Positions 9,570 through 18,370 of a stretch of DNA of 64,000 nucleotides are shown here, in pieces (within the stretch, counting starts at the first letter, position 1; each line of letters begins with the position of its first letter). Source of the stretch: Chloroflexota bacterium. GTDB taxonomy: Bacteria > Chloroflexota > Dehalococcoidia > UBA2979. Location of the stretch: assembly GCA_026713865.1 (NCBI GenBank), contig JAPONQ010000028.1, positions 23,492-87,491 on the forward strand, given 5' to 3'. Made by a program: the position numbers and the translations under genes. Below the pieces are notes generated by a model. It was not told where the DNA came from. It saw nothing but the letters and a program-made list of their open reading frames with translations, and searched no databases.

Positions 9570-10679
9570 ATGATCCGCAGAAAGATGATCACCCGAGCGC
9601 TCCTGATCGGATCGCTCGTCACTGCCATCCTCGGCGCGGGAATCCTGTTCGGCTGCACGGGCGGGACCGAGCGCGGCGAGGGTTCCGGCGGTGAGCACGG
9701 CAGCGGAGGAGAGGGCGGCGGCGAGCACGGCTCCGGCGGTGAAGGCGGCAGCGAGGGTCGCAGCGAAGGCGGCAGCGAGGGGAGCGGCGAGGGCAGCGGC
9801 GAGGGCAGCGGCGAAGGCGGCGGCGAGAGCAGCGAAGCCGCCATGTCGAGCCCGATCACACCGCTCGCGCAGCCGTGGAGCGGCACGCTGGGCGGACTGG
9901 CCGTCGACGCGCGGTACGACGCGGTGACCCGGTCGGTCGAAGCGACGGTCCAGAACACGCTCGCGCAGACGCAGTGCTACGTGCAGGCGGAGCCGCACCT
10001 GAAGTCGGGCGCGCGGACGGTGGGCGAGCTCGGTCCCGACCTGCTGGGGCACCTGAGCCCGGGGGAGCAGGGATGGTCGAGCGTGTCGGTCGCGAGCGAG
10101 CCGGCCCTCGCGGGAGTCTCCTTCGACGGCTACGTCGTCCACCTGGAGGTGTTCGACTGCAGCGGTCCGGGTCCCGTGCCTCACACGGGCGGCGAGGGCG
10201 CTGAAGGCGGCGGCGAGGGCGTCGGCGGTGAGGGTCACGGCCCCGGCGGGGAAGGTGGCAGCGAGGGCTCCGCGTCCGGCGGCGAGGAGGGCAGCGGGGC
10301 GATGCTGGCTCCGGATCAGACCTTCGACATGGTCCGCAGCGGCGCCCGGCTGATCCTGAGCTACGACGGCTCCGTCAACGCCTTCACGGGCACCGTGGAG
10401 AACACGACCAACAGCGTCCTGACCCGCGTCCGGATCGAGGTCCACCTCTCCAACGGAACGGAGCTCGGTCCGACCACACCGGCCGACCTCGCTCCCGGCC
10501 AGACCGCCCGCGTCATCCTGCCGTCGACGCAGGCGTCGTTCACCGGGTGGGTGGCGCACGCCGAGGTCGGGGGAGGCGAAGGCGGCGAGTCCGGAGGCGA
10601 GCATGGCTCCGGCGGCGAGTCGGGCAGCGAGTCCGGGGGCGAGCACGGCTCCGGTGGCGAGAGGAGCGGGAGCGGCTAG
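9570..10679 (+). CDS. Gly/Ser/Glu-rich lipoprotein with two FxLYD-like domains
   Basis: A 369-residue protein starting at ATG 9570 behind a strong GGAGGAGG RBS. A lipobox sits at Cys29 (LFGC). Residues 31-88 are low-complexity, built from GGEHGSGGE and GSGEGSGE units. Two beta-sandwich-like domains follow, about 97-197 and 250-333. The second (LILSYDGSVNAFTGTVENTT ... LAPGQTARVIL) has the pattern of FxLYD domains. A Gly/Glu linker separates them, and the last 37 residues return to the GGEHGSGGE repeat. The next two genes are a response regulator and a sensor kinase whose extracytoplasmic loop carries the same G/S/E-rich composition, so the lipoprotein may be the sensor's partner (inference). 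Confidence 0.8.
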   Translation: MIRRKMITRALLIGSLVTAILGAGILFGCTGGTERGEGSGGEHGSGGEGGGEHGSGGEGGSEGRSEGGSEGSGEGSGEGSGEGGGESSEAAMSSPITPLAQPWSGTLGGLAVDARYDAVTRSVEATVQNTLAQTQCYVQAEPHLKSGARTVGELGPDLLGHLSPGEQGWSSVSVASEPALAGVSFDGYVVHLEVFDCSGPGPVPHTGGEGAEGGGEGVGGEGHGPGGEGGSEGSASGGEEGSGAMLAPDQTFDMVRSGARLILSYDGSVNAFTGTVENTTNSVLTRVRIEVHLSNGTELGPTTPADLAPGQTARVILPSTQASFTGWVAHAEVGGGEGGESGGEHGSGGESGSESGGEHGSGGERSGSG

Positions 10680-10692
10680 GCTCGAACGCGTC

Positions 10693-10720
10693 GGGGGCCC
10701 GCCGGGGAAGGCGGGCCTCC
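10693..10720 (+). terminator. Hairpin between lipoprotein and response regulator
   Basis: GGCCCGCC pairs with GGCGGGCC across a six-base loop (GGGGAA), and the stem extends to eleven pairs with one G-U. It starts 14 bases after the lipoprotein stop. There is no U-tract, as is common in high-GC genomes; it probably separates the lipoprotein transcript from the two-component operon. Confidence 0.5.
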
Positions 10721-10801
10721 GCGGGATAGGATCCGGCCATCTGGAGACGGACGCGTCGCCCGCATCCGGGCGACGCGTCCGGGCGACGACGGGGATGTCT
10801 G

Positions 10802-11476
10802 ATGAAGGGCACCGTGCTCATCGTCGAGGACGATACGAGGATCGCGGACTGGGTGAAGGTGTACTTCGAGCGCGCCGGATTCTCGGCGGAGGTGGCGCAC
10901 GATGGCGAGTCCGGTCTCGCGCGCGCCCGCGACCTGGCCCCGGACCTCGTCGTCCTCGACCTGACGCTCCCCCGCCTCGACGGCGTGGAGCTGTGCCGGA
11001 TCCTCAGGCGCGAGTCGGACGTTCCGATCATCATGCTGACGGCGCGGGAGGCACCCGCCGAGCGGATCACGGGACTCGAGAGCGGCGCGGACGACTACAT
11101 CATCAAGCCGTTCGACCCCGAGGAGGTCATCGCGCGCGCCGAAGCCGTGCTGCGTCGAGCCACGGGAACGGTGCAGCAGGTGCTCACGTACGGCAGCATC
11201 ACGCTCAACGAGACGACGCGGACGGTGACGGTGAATGCGGAGCCCGTGGAGCTGAGCCAGTCGCAGCTGGCCCTGCTCGCCACCTTCATGCGGCACCCGA
11301 ACCAGGTGCTCACGCGCGAGCAGCTCATATCGCTGACGTTTCGTGACTTCGACGGGTACGACCGCGCGATCGACAGCCAGGTGGCCCGCCTGCGCAGGCA
11401 GATCAGCCGCGACGGCCACCAGCCCATCCAGACTGTCTACGGCGCCGGCTACCGCTTCGTCGTCGAGGAGGCGTGA
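10802..11476 (+). CDS. OmpR/PhoB-family response regulator
   Basis: A 224-residue two-domain regulator. The receiver domain (1-115) has the acidic pair Asp10/Asp11, phospho-acceptor Asp53 in 'LVVLDLTLPRLDG', Thr80 and Lys102 (IIKPFDP). The C-terminal winged helix (about 130-222) ends with 'QIQTVYGAGYRF'-like family sequence (PIQTVYGAGYRFVVEE). On phosphorylation by the kinase encoded next, it should bind promoter DNA. Its stop overlaps the start of the kinase gene, so the two are translationally coupled. The target genes cannot be read from the window; the lipoprotein immediately upstream is the obvious candidate. Confidence 0.95.
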   Translation: MKGTVLIVEDDTRIADWVKVYFERAGFSAEVAHDGESGLARARDLAPDLVVLDLTLPRLDGVELCRILRRESDVPIIMLTAREAPAERITGLESGADDYIIKPFDPEEVIARAEAVLRRATGTVQQVLTYGSITLNETTRTVTVNAEPVELSQSQLALLATFMRHPNQVLTREQLISLTFRDFDGYDRAIDSQVARLRRQISRDGHQPIQTVYGAGYRFVVEEA

Positions 11477-12903
11477 TGTCGCTGCACTGGCGGATCATGG
11501 GTGCGACCGTGCTCGTCGTCGTGGCCTCTGTCCTGATCACCGTGGGAGTCGGCTACTACGCGACGCAGTCCCGCCTCGGCGTCTTCGTGGACGAGATCGG
11601 GGACGACGAGGCACTCCTGCTCGCCCGCAGCCTGAGCCGGGAATACACGGCCGCCGGCGGCTGGGAGACGGTGGGCGGGGCGCTGTCCGAGGCAGGGTAC
11701 GGCTACGGCGGAGATCGTTCGGGTGAGGGTTCAGGGGAGCGTTCAGAGGGGGGCGAGGAGGGACACGTCGAGGCCCTCCACCAGGATCCGGTGCGGGTCG
11801 TCATCGTCGACATCGACGGACGCGTGGTGAGCGACAATGCCGCCGAGCTCCCACCGGGAGCCGCCGCGCCCGACCTCGGCGGGTACCGTGAGACGGTCAT
11901 CGACCTGTCGACGAATCAGCCCGTGGGCCACGCCTACGTCGATATCGACCATGAGTTCCTCTCGAACGAGTCGAGCGGGTTTCTCGGTACGTTCCTGTAC
12001 ATCACCCTCGTCGGCGGGGTGATCACGGCTGGCGTCGCCGTCCTGGTAGCCGCGTGGCTGTCGAGGCGAATCAGCGGGCCCGTCACGGACCTGACGGAGG
12101 CCACCCAGGCCATCGCCGACGGCGATACGACACGGCTCCCCGTGACGTCCTCGGACGAGCTGGGCCGGATGAGCGCCGCCTTCAACAGGATGACATTCGC
12201 CCTGGAATCGCAGCGCGAGCTCCGCAGGCGGCTGGTGAGCGATGTCTCCCATGAGCTGAACACGCCCCTGAGCGTCATCCAGCTGGAGGCGACGGGGCTG
12301 CGCGACGGGCTCCAGACGCCCGAGAGCGCCTCAGGCCACATCATCCAGGAGATCGACCGCCTGCGGGGTCTCGTGACCGATCTGGATTCCCTGGCGGAGA
12401 CCGACTACGGGGAGATGAGGCTCACCCTGGAAGCCACCTCGGTCTCCGACCTGCTGACGGCGGAGGTCGGGCGCTGGCAGCCACAGACCCGGGCTCGGGG
12501 GGTGGCGCTCTCACTGGAGGCCCCGGGCGACATCCCGGAGACGGATCTGGACCGGATGCGGATGAGTCAGGCGCTGGGAAACGTCGTGAACAACGCTATC
12601 CATTGCAGCGAGGCCGGCGGGGCCATCGTGATCCGGGCGGGGCTTGAGGGCGATGAGACGCTGGCCATCTCCGTGGTCGATGACGGCATCGGCATTCACG
12701 CGTCCGACCTACCCCATGTCCTCGACCGCTTCTACCGCACCGACCAGTCCCGGATTCACGGAACGACCGGTACCGGCCTGGGACTCGCGATTACGCGAGC
12801 GATCGTCGAAGCACACGGGGGGACCATAACGGTCACGAGCGACGGGCCGGGACAGGGTGCGGCTGTGACGATGCGCGTGCCCGTGAAGAGCCGGGTGCCA
12901 TAG
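11476..12903 (+). CDS. Sensor histidine kinase with HAMP domain
   Basis: 475 residues from ATG 11476 (GTG 11473 is an alternative), with GAGGAG just upstream. One membrane helix (about 9-29), an extracytoplasmic loop of about 140 residues, a second helix (about 172-195), HAMP (196-248), HisKA with the phospho-accepting His in 'LVSDVSHELNTPLSVIQ' (His259), then HATPase_c with N-box NVVNNAIH, DDGIGIH and GTGLGLAITRAIVEAHGG. The loop has a Gly/Ser/Glu-rich insert (GDRSGEGSGERSEGGEEGH, about residues 80-98) resembling the lipoprotein encoded by the preceding transcription unit. It is cotranscribed with the response regulator. The signal is unknown; acidic and His residues in the insert could bind cations (inference). 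Confidence 0.95.
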   Translation: MSLHWRIMGATVLVVVASVLITVGVGYYATQSRLGVFVDEIGDDEALLLARSLSREYTAAGGWETVGGALSEAGYGYGGDRSGEGSGERSEGGEEGHVEALHQDPVRVVIVDIDGRVVSDNAAELPPGAAAPDLGGYRETVIDLSTNQPVGHAYVDIDHEFLSNESSGFLGTFLYITLVGGVITAGVAVLVAAWLSRRISGPVTDLTEATQAIADGDTTRLPVTSSDELGRMSAAFNRMTFALESQRELRRRLVSDVSHELNTPLSVIQLEATGLRDGLQTPESASGHIIQEIDRLRGLVTDLDSLAETDYGEMRLTLEATSVSDLLTAEVGRWQPQTRARGVALSLEAPGDIPETDLDRMRMSQALGNVVNNAIHCSEAGGAIVIRAGLEGDETLAISVVDDGIGIHASDLPHVLDRFYRTDQSRIHGTTGTGLGLAITRAIVEAHGGTITVTSDGPGQGAAVTMRVPVKSRVP

Positions 12904-13109
12904 GGGCGGGCACGGAGCGGACCTCGCCGGCCGCGGCTCCCGCACGGCGAGAGCCCCGGGCCGATCTCCCCCGGGTTGTCGCGCGACGCCCTCGCCGCCC
13001 ATCGCGACGGGGCGCGCACGGCCGCGGGCCGGGTCGGGGCCGGGTGGGGGCCGGGTCGGGGCGCCGTCCGCTCGGCCCCGTGCGGACCGTCGCCACGGCC
13101 CCTAGGCCG

Positions 13110-13916
13110 TCAGGCGCGTGAGGCCCTCCTCCGCGTGGCGACGGCCGCCCCCGCCACCAGCACGGCGCCGAGGCCGAGCGCGATCGCTCCCAGCGTGCCG
13201 GCGTCGGGCTGGCCATTGGTTCCGGCGAGCGGACCGTGTCCGGTGTCCGGCGCGGCCGGGCCGGCGGCGGTCGCGGCGACCGTGCTCGCCATCAGGTGGC
13301 GCGGCTCCGGGCTCGTGAAGTCGATGTCCCAGATGAACGCCCCGTTCTCGACGCGGTCGGCGTTGTGGTCGGCGATCTCTCCCGGCAGCTCGACACGCAC
13401 GCGGGCCCACCCGCCCTGGAGCAGCTCGGGCGGCAGCGCCGTGGCGGCGGCCGCCTGATCTCCGGCGGTCTCCATGGCCGGGGCCATGACCGTCGCGAAC
13501 GACCAGCCCCCGGACTCGTTGGGTGCCAGCGCGAGATCGCTGGCGAGTTCCTGCGATTGGGGGGAGCTGAAGAAGACCCCGAGTTGCTGGAGGTTGGCGA
13601 ACGGCACCTGCATGAGGATGCCGCTGAAGCCATCCGCACTGTAGGGCTCGACGCTGGTACCGGGCAGGTTGGCGGGATCCACGCCGAGAGCCTGCTGAAC
13701 GTTGGTGCCGGTCATGGCGGTGAACTGATCGCTCATCGCGAAGAGCACGCCGATCGCGCCCGAGCCGTCGTCGTTGACGCTGAAGGCGAGTTCGTACCGG
13801 ATGCACCCGAGCGTCAGGAACATGGTCGCGGCGAGCGCGAGCACGAGCCCGCGTAGCTGCCATCGTGACCTCGCGGTCCCCTCCCGGCGTCCGGTCTCCG
13901 TCGCTACCTCGGTCAC
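13110..13916 (-). CDS. LppM-like lipoprotein with C-terminal membrane anchor
   Basis: 268 residues from GTG 13916, which has a GGGGGGA RBS; the open frame extends further upstream but without support. A lipobox (LTLGC, Cys38) is followed by 'IRYELAFSVNDDGSGAIGV', the pattern of the LppM domain of actinobacterial lipoproteins (GC-x-R-...-DGSG). The domain spans roughly residues 38-215. A small linker containing APDTG precedes a terminal helix (LGAIALGLGAVLVAGAAVA) and RRRASRA, which resembles a sortase-type tail although the motif sits far from the helix. The role of LppM-type proteins outside mycobacteria is unknown. It is convergent with the two-component operon. Confidence 0.8.
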   Translation of the reverse strand: MTEVATETGRREGTARSRWQLRGLVLALAATMFLTLGCIRYELAFSVNDDGSGAIGVLFAMSDQFTAMTGTNVQQALGVDPANLPGTSVEPYSADGFSGILMQVPFANLQQLGVFFSSPQSQELASDLALAPNESGGWSFATVMAPAMETAGDQAAAATALPPELLQGGWARVRVELPGEIADHNADRVENGAFIWDIDFTSPEPRHLMASTVAATAAGPAAPDTGHGPLAGTNGQPDAGTLGAIALGLGAVLVAGAAVATRRRASRA

Positions 13917-14145
13917 GAGTCCCCCCTGTTCCGCCGCCGCCGACCGCGAGGAGACACCGCTCCGTCGCGCGGCCGACGTGCCCGCCTCACGATACCCGAA
14001 CGGCTCGCGATCGACATCCCGCCACGGCCGCCACCTCGGTGCCCGGGACTGAGCCTGCGGGTCGGGCGCTGGAAAGAGGTGGGGCAACCGGGTGGTGAAA
14101 CACGTCGGCGCTGCCTCCCCGTGAACTCCCGCGTCCGTCCAGGCC

Positions 14146-15369
14146 CTAGCGTCCGAAGACGGCGAGCACGCTCTGCTCCTCGCGCTCGCTCGCCGAGCGG
14201 TGCATGAGATGACCGACGTGGTGGTCCTCGATGCATCCGTCCAGCGACGACTCGACCTGCACGGTCGCGTGTCCGATCCCGTACTTGTCATGCACGATCG
14301 CCTGGATCCGGGTGATCAACTCGTCGACATCCCCGTCGTGGTCCGGATCGATGAGCACGTGGGCCGACAGCGACTCGCTCTGCGACGTGATGGTCCAGAC
14401 GTGCACGTCGTGGATGAGCGTGACCCCCTCGACCGCCTCGATGTCGTTGCAGAGTTCGTAGACGTCGATGTGCGTGGGCGTGCCCTCCAGCAGCACGTGG
14501 AAGACCTGAACGAGCAGGCCGCGCGACGCGATCAGGATCAGCAGGCCGATGACGACGCTCAGGAGCGGGTCGGCCCAGAACCAGTCGAAGGCCAGCACCA
14601 GCACGGCGGAAATGATCACGCCGACGGAGCCCAGGAGGTCGGCGAGCACGTGCTGGAACGCCCCCTCGGCGTTCAGGCTGTGGCCGGATGAGCGGTGCAG
14701 GATGAACGCCGCGGCGATGTTCACGAGCAGGCCGCCGGTGCCGACGATGAGCACCGGCAGGCCGTCGACATGCACCTCCTCCACCGCGAAACGGTGATAG
14801 GCCTCGAAGAAGATCCAGGCGACGATCAACCACAGGGCGATGACGTTCGCCAGCGCTGCGAGGACCTCGACGCGGTAGAAGCCGAACGTGCGCTCCGGGG
14901 AGGCCTCCCGCTGGGCGATCCACATCGCGACCAGCGCCAGCCCGATCGCGGCGGCGTCCGTCGCCATGTGGCCGGCGTCGGCGAGCAGGGCGAGGCTCCC
15001 TGACAGCCAGCCGCCGATGATCTCCGCGAACATGTAACCGGAGATCAGCACGAGGCTGATCATCAGATTGCGGCGGCTCGCCTCCCTCAGGTCGTGCGCG
15101 TGGCCGTGGCCGCCGTGTCCGTGGGCGCCGTGGTCGTGGCCGTGGTCGTCGTGGTCGTGGTCGTGGCCGTGGCTGTCGTGGTCGTCGTGGCCGTGGCCGT
15201 CATGGCCGTGGCCGTCATGGCCGTCGTGGTCATGGCCGTCGTGGTCATGGCCGTCGTGGTCATGGCCGTCGTGGTCATGGCCGTCGTGGTCATGGCCGTC
15301 GTGGTCATGGCCGTGGTCATGGCCGTCGTGGTCGTGGCCGTCGTGGTCGTGGTCGTCTGTGCTTGTCAT
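14146..15369 (-). CDS. Cation diffusion facilitator (CzcD/ZitB type) with a long His/Asp-rich N-terminus
   Basis: A 407-residue CDF transporter. Residues 5-95 consist almost wholly of His, Asp and Gly (GHDHD units), far longer than the usual short His loop. Six membrane helices follow; the zinc-site pair is visible as 'LLADAGHMATDAAAIGLAL' in helix 2 and FQHVLADLLGSVGV in helix 5 (HxxxD each). The cytoplasmic C-terminal domain (about 305-400) contains VHVWTIT and ends with a His cluster (DHHVGHLMHR). CDF proteins exchange protons for Zn2+, Co2+ or similar divalent ions and export them. The His/Asp tail probably buffers or delivers metal on the cytoplasmic side (inference). A six-copy 15-bp repeat encodes part of the tail. 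Confidence 0.95.
   Translation of the reverse strand: MTSTDDHDHDGHDHDGHDHGHDHDGHDHDGHDHDGHDHDGHDHDGHDHDGHDGHGHDGHGHDDHDSHGHDHDHDDHGHDHGAHGHGGHGHAHDLREASRRNLMISLVLISGYMFAEIIGGWLSGSLALLADAGHMATDAAAIGLALVAMWIAQREASPERTFGFYRVEVLAALANVIALWLIVAWIFFEAYHRFAVEEVHVDGLPVLIVGTGGLLVNIAAAFILHRSSGHSLNAEGAFQHVLADLLGSVGVIISAVLVLAFDWFWADPLLSVVIGLLILIASRGLLVQVFHVLLEGTPTHIDVYELCNDIEAVEGVTLIHDVHVWTITSQSESLSAHVLIDPDHDGDVDELITRIQAIVHDKYGIGHATVQVESSLDGCIEDHHVGHLMHRSASEREEQSVLAVFGR
15221..15310 (-). repeat. Tandem 15-bp repeat, six exact copies, inside the CDF gene
   Basis: Six perfect copies of CCGTCGTGGTCATGG (plus strand) encode consecutive HDHDG pentapeptides on the minus strand. Degenerate copies flank it on both sides. 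Such an array can expand or contract in frame by slippage, changing the number of metal ligands. Confidence 0.95.
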
Positions 15370-15551
15370 GGCCGTCTACCTGCGCATGTCCCCCGGCGGT
15401 GGCTGCCGCTCGTTGGGGGTACGAGCGACCGAGCGCGTCGCCGGCGCGCGGGGCGATGATCGCGGACGCGGGCGCCTTCAACAAGCCGGAGGACGCTCAG
15501 CACCGCGATGCCCGTGGTCCCGCGCCCGGCCCGAGAGCTAGCGGACCCCGC

Positions 15552-15893
15552 TTACGCCGCGTGCTCGTGATGCTCGTGGTCGTCGCACTCGTGGCTGTCG
15601 TGCACGTGCGCGTGATGCTCGTGGTCGTCGCACTCGTGGCTGTCGTGGCCGTGCCCCGGCCCTCCATGGTGCTCGTGGTCGTCGCACTCGTGGCCGTCAT
15701 GCACATGGGCGTGATGCTCGTGATCGTCACACTCGTGCGCGTCGTGCGCGCCCTCGGCATGGGCATGCGCCTCGTGGTCGTGCGCGTGGTGCTCGTGGTC
15801 GTCGCACTCGTGGCTGTCGTGGACGTGCCCCGGCTCTCCGTGGTGCTCGTGGTCATCGCATTCGTGCAGGTCGTGCGCAGCTTCCGACACCAC
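15552..15893 (-). CDS. Small His-rich protein with six HECDDHEHH repeats
   Basis: 113 residues from GTG 15893 (GGAG eight bases upstream); TTG starts up to 15941 would add about 16 residues. Nearly the whole chain is made of a repeated unit of about 17 residues with the invariant core HECDDHEHH, present six times, separated by HVHDS, HAHDHEAHAH and GGPGHGH spacers. His, Asp, Glu and one Cys per unit suggest a metal-buffering chain for Zn, Ni, Co or Cu. There is no signal peptide, so it should be cytoplasmic. It lies on the same strand upstream of the CDF exporter gene, with 182 bp between them, so a shared role in metal storage and export is likely (inference). I do not recognise a named family. 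Confidence 0.75.
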   Translation of the reverse strand: MVSEAAHDLHECDDHEHHGEPGHVHDSHECDDHEHHAHDHEAHAHAEGAHDAHECDDHEHHAHVHDGHECDDHEHHGGPGHGHDSHECDDHEHHAHVHDSHECDDHEHHEHAA

Positions 15894-16243
15894 TTGCCGT
15901 CTCCGATCCAATAGTGGGGGCCCACCCGGCCCCTCGCGCAATCTAGGGCACCGGCTTCGGCCGGGTCAACGCGAGACAGCTGCCACGACGGGATCGACGA
16001 ACCGCAGAGAAGGACGTCGCCCGGCGCGTGTTCGTCGCCGTGACGAGACGCGGCGCACATGGCGCGCCCCATCGTGCCTCCGTGAGTGGTCCGGCCCGGC
16101 GGAGAGGCTCTGAAGCCGGGGCTCGGGGGTATCCGCCGCCCCCGGATCGTGTGGCAGTCACGAGGGGACGGCGACTCGGGCCGGAGGTGCGAAGCGCGGG
16201 CACACCGGCGGCGGGGCACCGCTTCTCATCGGGGGCGTGCGGG
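15894..16243. other. Intergenic region upstream of the His-rich gene
   Basis: About 350 bases with no recognisable gene. It lies upstream of the His-rich gene and downstream of the minus-strand gluzincin gene, so it should hold the His-rich promoter. I see no clear Zur/Fur-type AT-rich palindrome. Confidence 0.4.
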
Positions 16244-18370
16244 TTATCCCGAGCTGTCTGACGCTGGTACCGCGGTCTCGGCGCGGTAGGCCTCGAAGGC
16301 TGTGTGGAAGTCGGCCACGCTCATCCCGAAGGCGGCCTCGAACGCTCCCTGCCAGCTCGCGGATGCCGGCAGCTGGCGGTAGTAGTCGAAGAGGGACGCC
16401 TCGCCGTGGTGCTCCGCCAGCCAGGCGCCGGCGAGGAACGTCAGGGCGCGCGCCTCGTGGTAGCCCGCCGCGACCACATCAGCGGATAGCTCGAGGCTGG
16501 CGAGCGCGGGCGTCACGCGCCTCGCGAGCGGCAGCTGCGCCGTCCGCGTCTCCTCGAGCGTTGCGCCGTCGCCGCTCGCCTCGAAGGCGCGCTCGGTGTA
16601 GATCCGGATCGCCTGGCGCAGCCACCAGGGGCCGCGGCGGTCGAGCCCGTCCTCGTCTCGTGCCAGGGATGACCAGGGGGCCAGCCGGTCCCGCGCGTGG
16701 TCGTAGTGGTAGCGATCGAGGGAGTACGGGGCCGCCGACCGGCAACCCACGTCAACGACGACGACCGTGGCGGGGCCACTCGATGCCCGGCTGCAGAAGC
16801 CGTCGCTCGGGTCCACGCCGAAGGAGCGCGCGTACGCTTCCGTCACGGAGTCGCGACCCGCTGCGGCGAAGACGGTGTAGTCGGCGGGTCCGGCGCCGAG
16901 GCGGTCCGTGAAGAACGTCTGGACGGCCTCGAACGCGGCGCGCACCGCCGTCTCCGTCTCGGCGGCGACTTCCCCGACGAACACGAGCAGCGGGCGCTCC
17001 TCATCGTCGCCGAGATGGGGGAAGTGGGAGGCCGTCAGGGCGTCGCGGTACGCCTCGAACGAGTCGTAGAAGTCGCCCGGCGGCAGGCCGAACGTGGCCT
17101 CGAACGCCGCTTCCCAGCCGACCGCGGACGAGAGGCCGTCGTAGTACGCGACGTGCGCGGCCCGGTCCGGGAGGCCACCCGGCCAGCCGGGGGCCGTGGG
17201 GGCGAAGGTGTCCGCGGAGTCGGCAGCGGCGTACCCGGACAGCCACTCCACGGCGATCGCGGCGAGACTGTAGGCCGGGCCCGCACCGCCGTAGAAGAGA
17301 CGCGACAGGGTGAGGTCGTCGAGCTGCTCGGCCACGGTCAGGGAATGCCGCAGCCGGCTCAGCCGCAGTGCTTCGGCGGTCGTGCCCCATCGCTGCTGCC
17401 GGTAGAGCCCTCCCGCGTAGGTCGCCGTTCCCTCCGTCATCCATCGGGGGGAAGGGTCGATCACGTTCGAGGAATACTCGCCGAGATGCCACTGGAGTAC
17501 GTGGAAGTACTCGTGTGCGAGCGTGGCCCCGAGGAGTGAGTAGTTCAGGGCACGGGGGCTGATCAGGATCTCGCGCGCCCGTGCTGCCGCGAACGGGTCG
17601 AGGCCGGGGTCGACCGTCACGGTGAACTCCGGCGGCTTGAGCGCGTACCGCTCGGCGAAGAACGTCACCACGCTCGCCATGTCGTCGCGGATGGACGCCT
17701 GTCGGTCGGTGGGCACGCTGTCCGGGAGCACGTAGTTGACACCGGCGGCCCCGGACTGCCACCAGCGGGCATCCGCCGTGACGTCCACCCACAGCCCGTC
17801 GCCGCGCCGCAGCTCGTCCAGCGTGTTCGCTGAGCCGCCGGCGCCGGGCCGGTAGCGGTCGTATCCCTGCGAGTCTGCGGCCCACCGCGACGCCGCCGTC
17901 AGCGACGCCCCGAAGCGTGCGAGCGCCTCCTCGGTCTCCATGCCGTCGGCGCCGGCCCAGCCCACCAGGTTCCGCCCGGCCCGCAGCGACACCAGGACAC
18001 CCCCTTCGACAACGGCCTGTGTCCACTCGAACGGCGCGTCGCCGCCGAGCTCGAGCCAGAGCCCCATGCCGGGCTGAAGCGTGCGCAGGCCGTGCCGGGG
18101 AACGCTGGTGCGCGTCCTGCGCTCGTAGCGCTGATGGTCCGCGTCCCACCCCCACGCGCGCCGCAACGCCGGGACCGCCTCGAAGAGGTCGGTGGCCGGG
18201 GCCTCCGGGCCGAGCCACGCGACCATGTTCCAGCCGGGCTGCAGCACGGTCGTGACCATGTCGGGGTCGTCCGAGGCCGCCGAGGCCCGCGCCGAGGTTC
18301 CCGCCAGCAGGAAGCCGAGCGCGATCGCGGCGAGAGCCAGGGCAAAGAAGCGACGGGACGTGGGTAGCAT
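16244..18370 (-). CDS. Secreted gluzincin-like metalloprotease with LHPGWN module and a second, inactive protease-like domain
   Basis: 708 residues from ATG 18370 (GAGGG upstream); the open frame extends further but the signal peptide (FFALALAAIALGFLLAG) begins here. Residues about 38-215 form the two-part LHPGWN module (VLQPGWNMVAWLGPEAP, later LRAGRNLVGWAG, ending WVDVTADARWWQSG). A peptidase-MA-like domain follows with HEYFH at 286-290 and a likely third zinc ligand Glu313 in RWMTEGTATY, so this copy should be catalytic. A second copy from about residue 470 (LLVFVGEVAAETETAV) has lost HExxH (SLDRYHYDH instead) and ends 'FGMSVADFHTAFEAYRA'. The substrate is unknown. It belongs with the genes at 45.9-57.9 kb. 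Confidence 0.85.
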   Translation of the reverse strand: MLPTSRRFFALALAAIALGFLLAGTSARASAASDDPDMVTTVLQPGWNMVAWLGPEAPATDLFEAVPALRRAWGWDADHQRYERRTRTSVPRHGLRTLQPGMGLWLELGGDAPFEWTQAVVEGGVLVSLRAGRNLVGWAGADGMETEEALARFGASLTAASRWAADSQGYDRYRPGAGGSANTLDELRRGDGLWVDVTADARWWQSGAAGVNYVLPDSVPTDRQASIRDDMASVVTFFAERYALKPPEFTVTVDPGLDPFAAARAREILISPRALNYSLLGATLAHEYFHVLQWHLGEYSSNVIDPSPRWMTEGTATYAGGLYRQQRWGTTAEALRLSRLRHSLTVAEQLDDLTLSRLFYGGAGPAYSLAAIAVEWLSGYAAADSADTFAPTAPGWPGGLPDRAAHVAYYDGLSSAVGWEAAFEATFGLPPGDFYDSFEAYRDALTASHFPHLGDDEERPLLVFVGEVAAETETAVRAAFEAVQTFFTDRLGAGPADYTVFAAAGRDSVTEAYARSFGVDPSDGFCSRASSGPATVVVVDVGCRSAAPYSLDRYHYDHARDRLAPWSSLARDEDGLDRRGPWWLRQAIRIYTERAFEASGDGATLEETRTAQLPLARRVTPALASLELSADVVAAGYHEARALTFLAGAWLAEHHGEASLFDYYRQLPASASWQGAFEAAFGMSVADFHTAFEAYRAETAVPASDSSG

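Noticed and set aside
15221..15320. Possible CRISPR array
   Set aside because: The units are contiguous 15-mers with no unique spacers and encode an in-frame pentapeptide repeat.
15068..15541. Trp/Ser/Pro- and Val-rich plus-strand frames across the CDF repeat region
   Set aside because: They are mechanical translations of the GHDHD-coding repeat on the wrong strand; the minus-strand frame has CDF motifs beyond the repeat.
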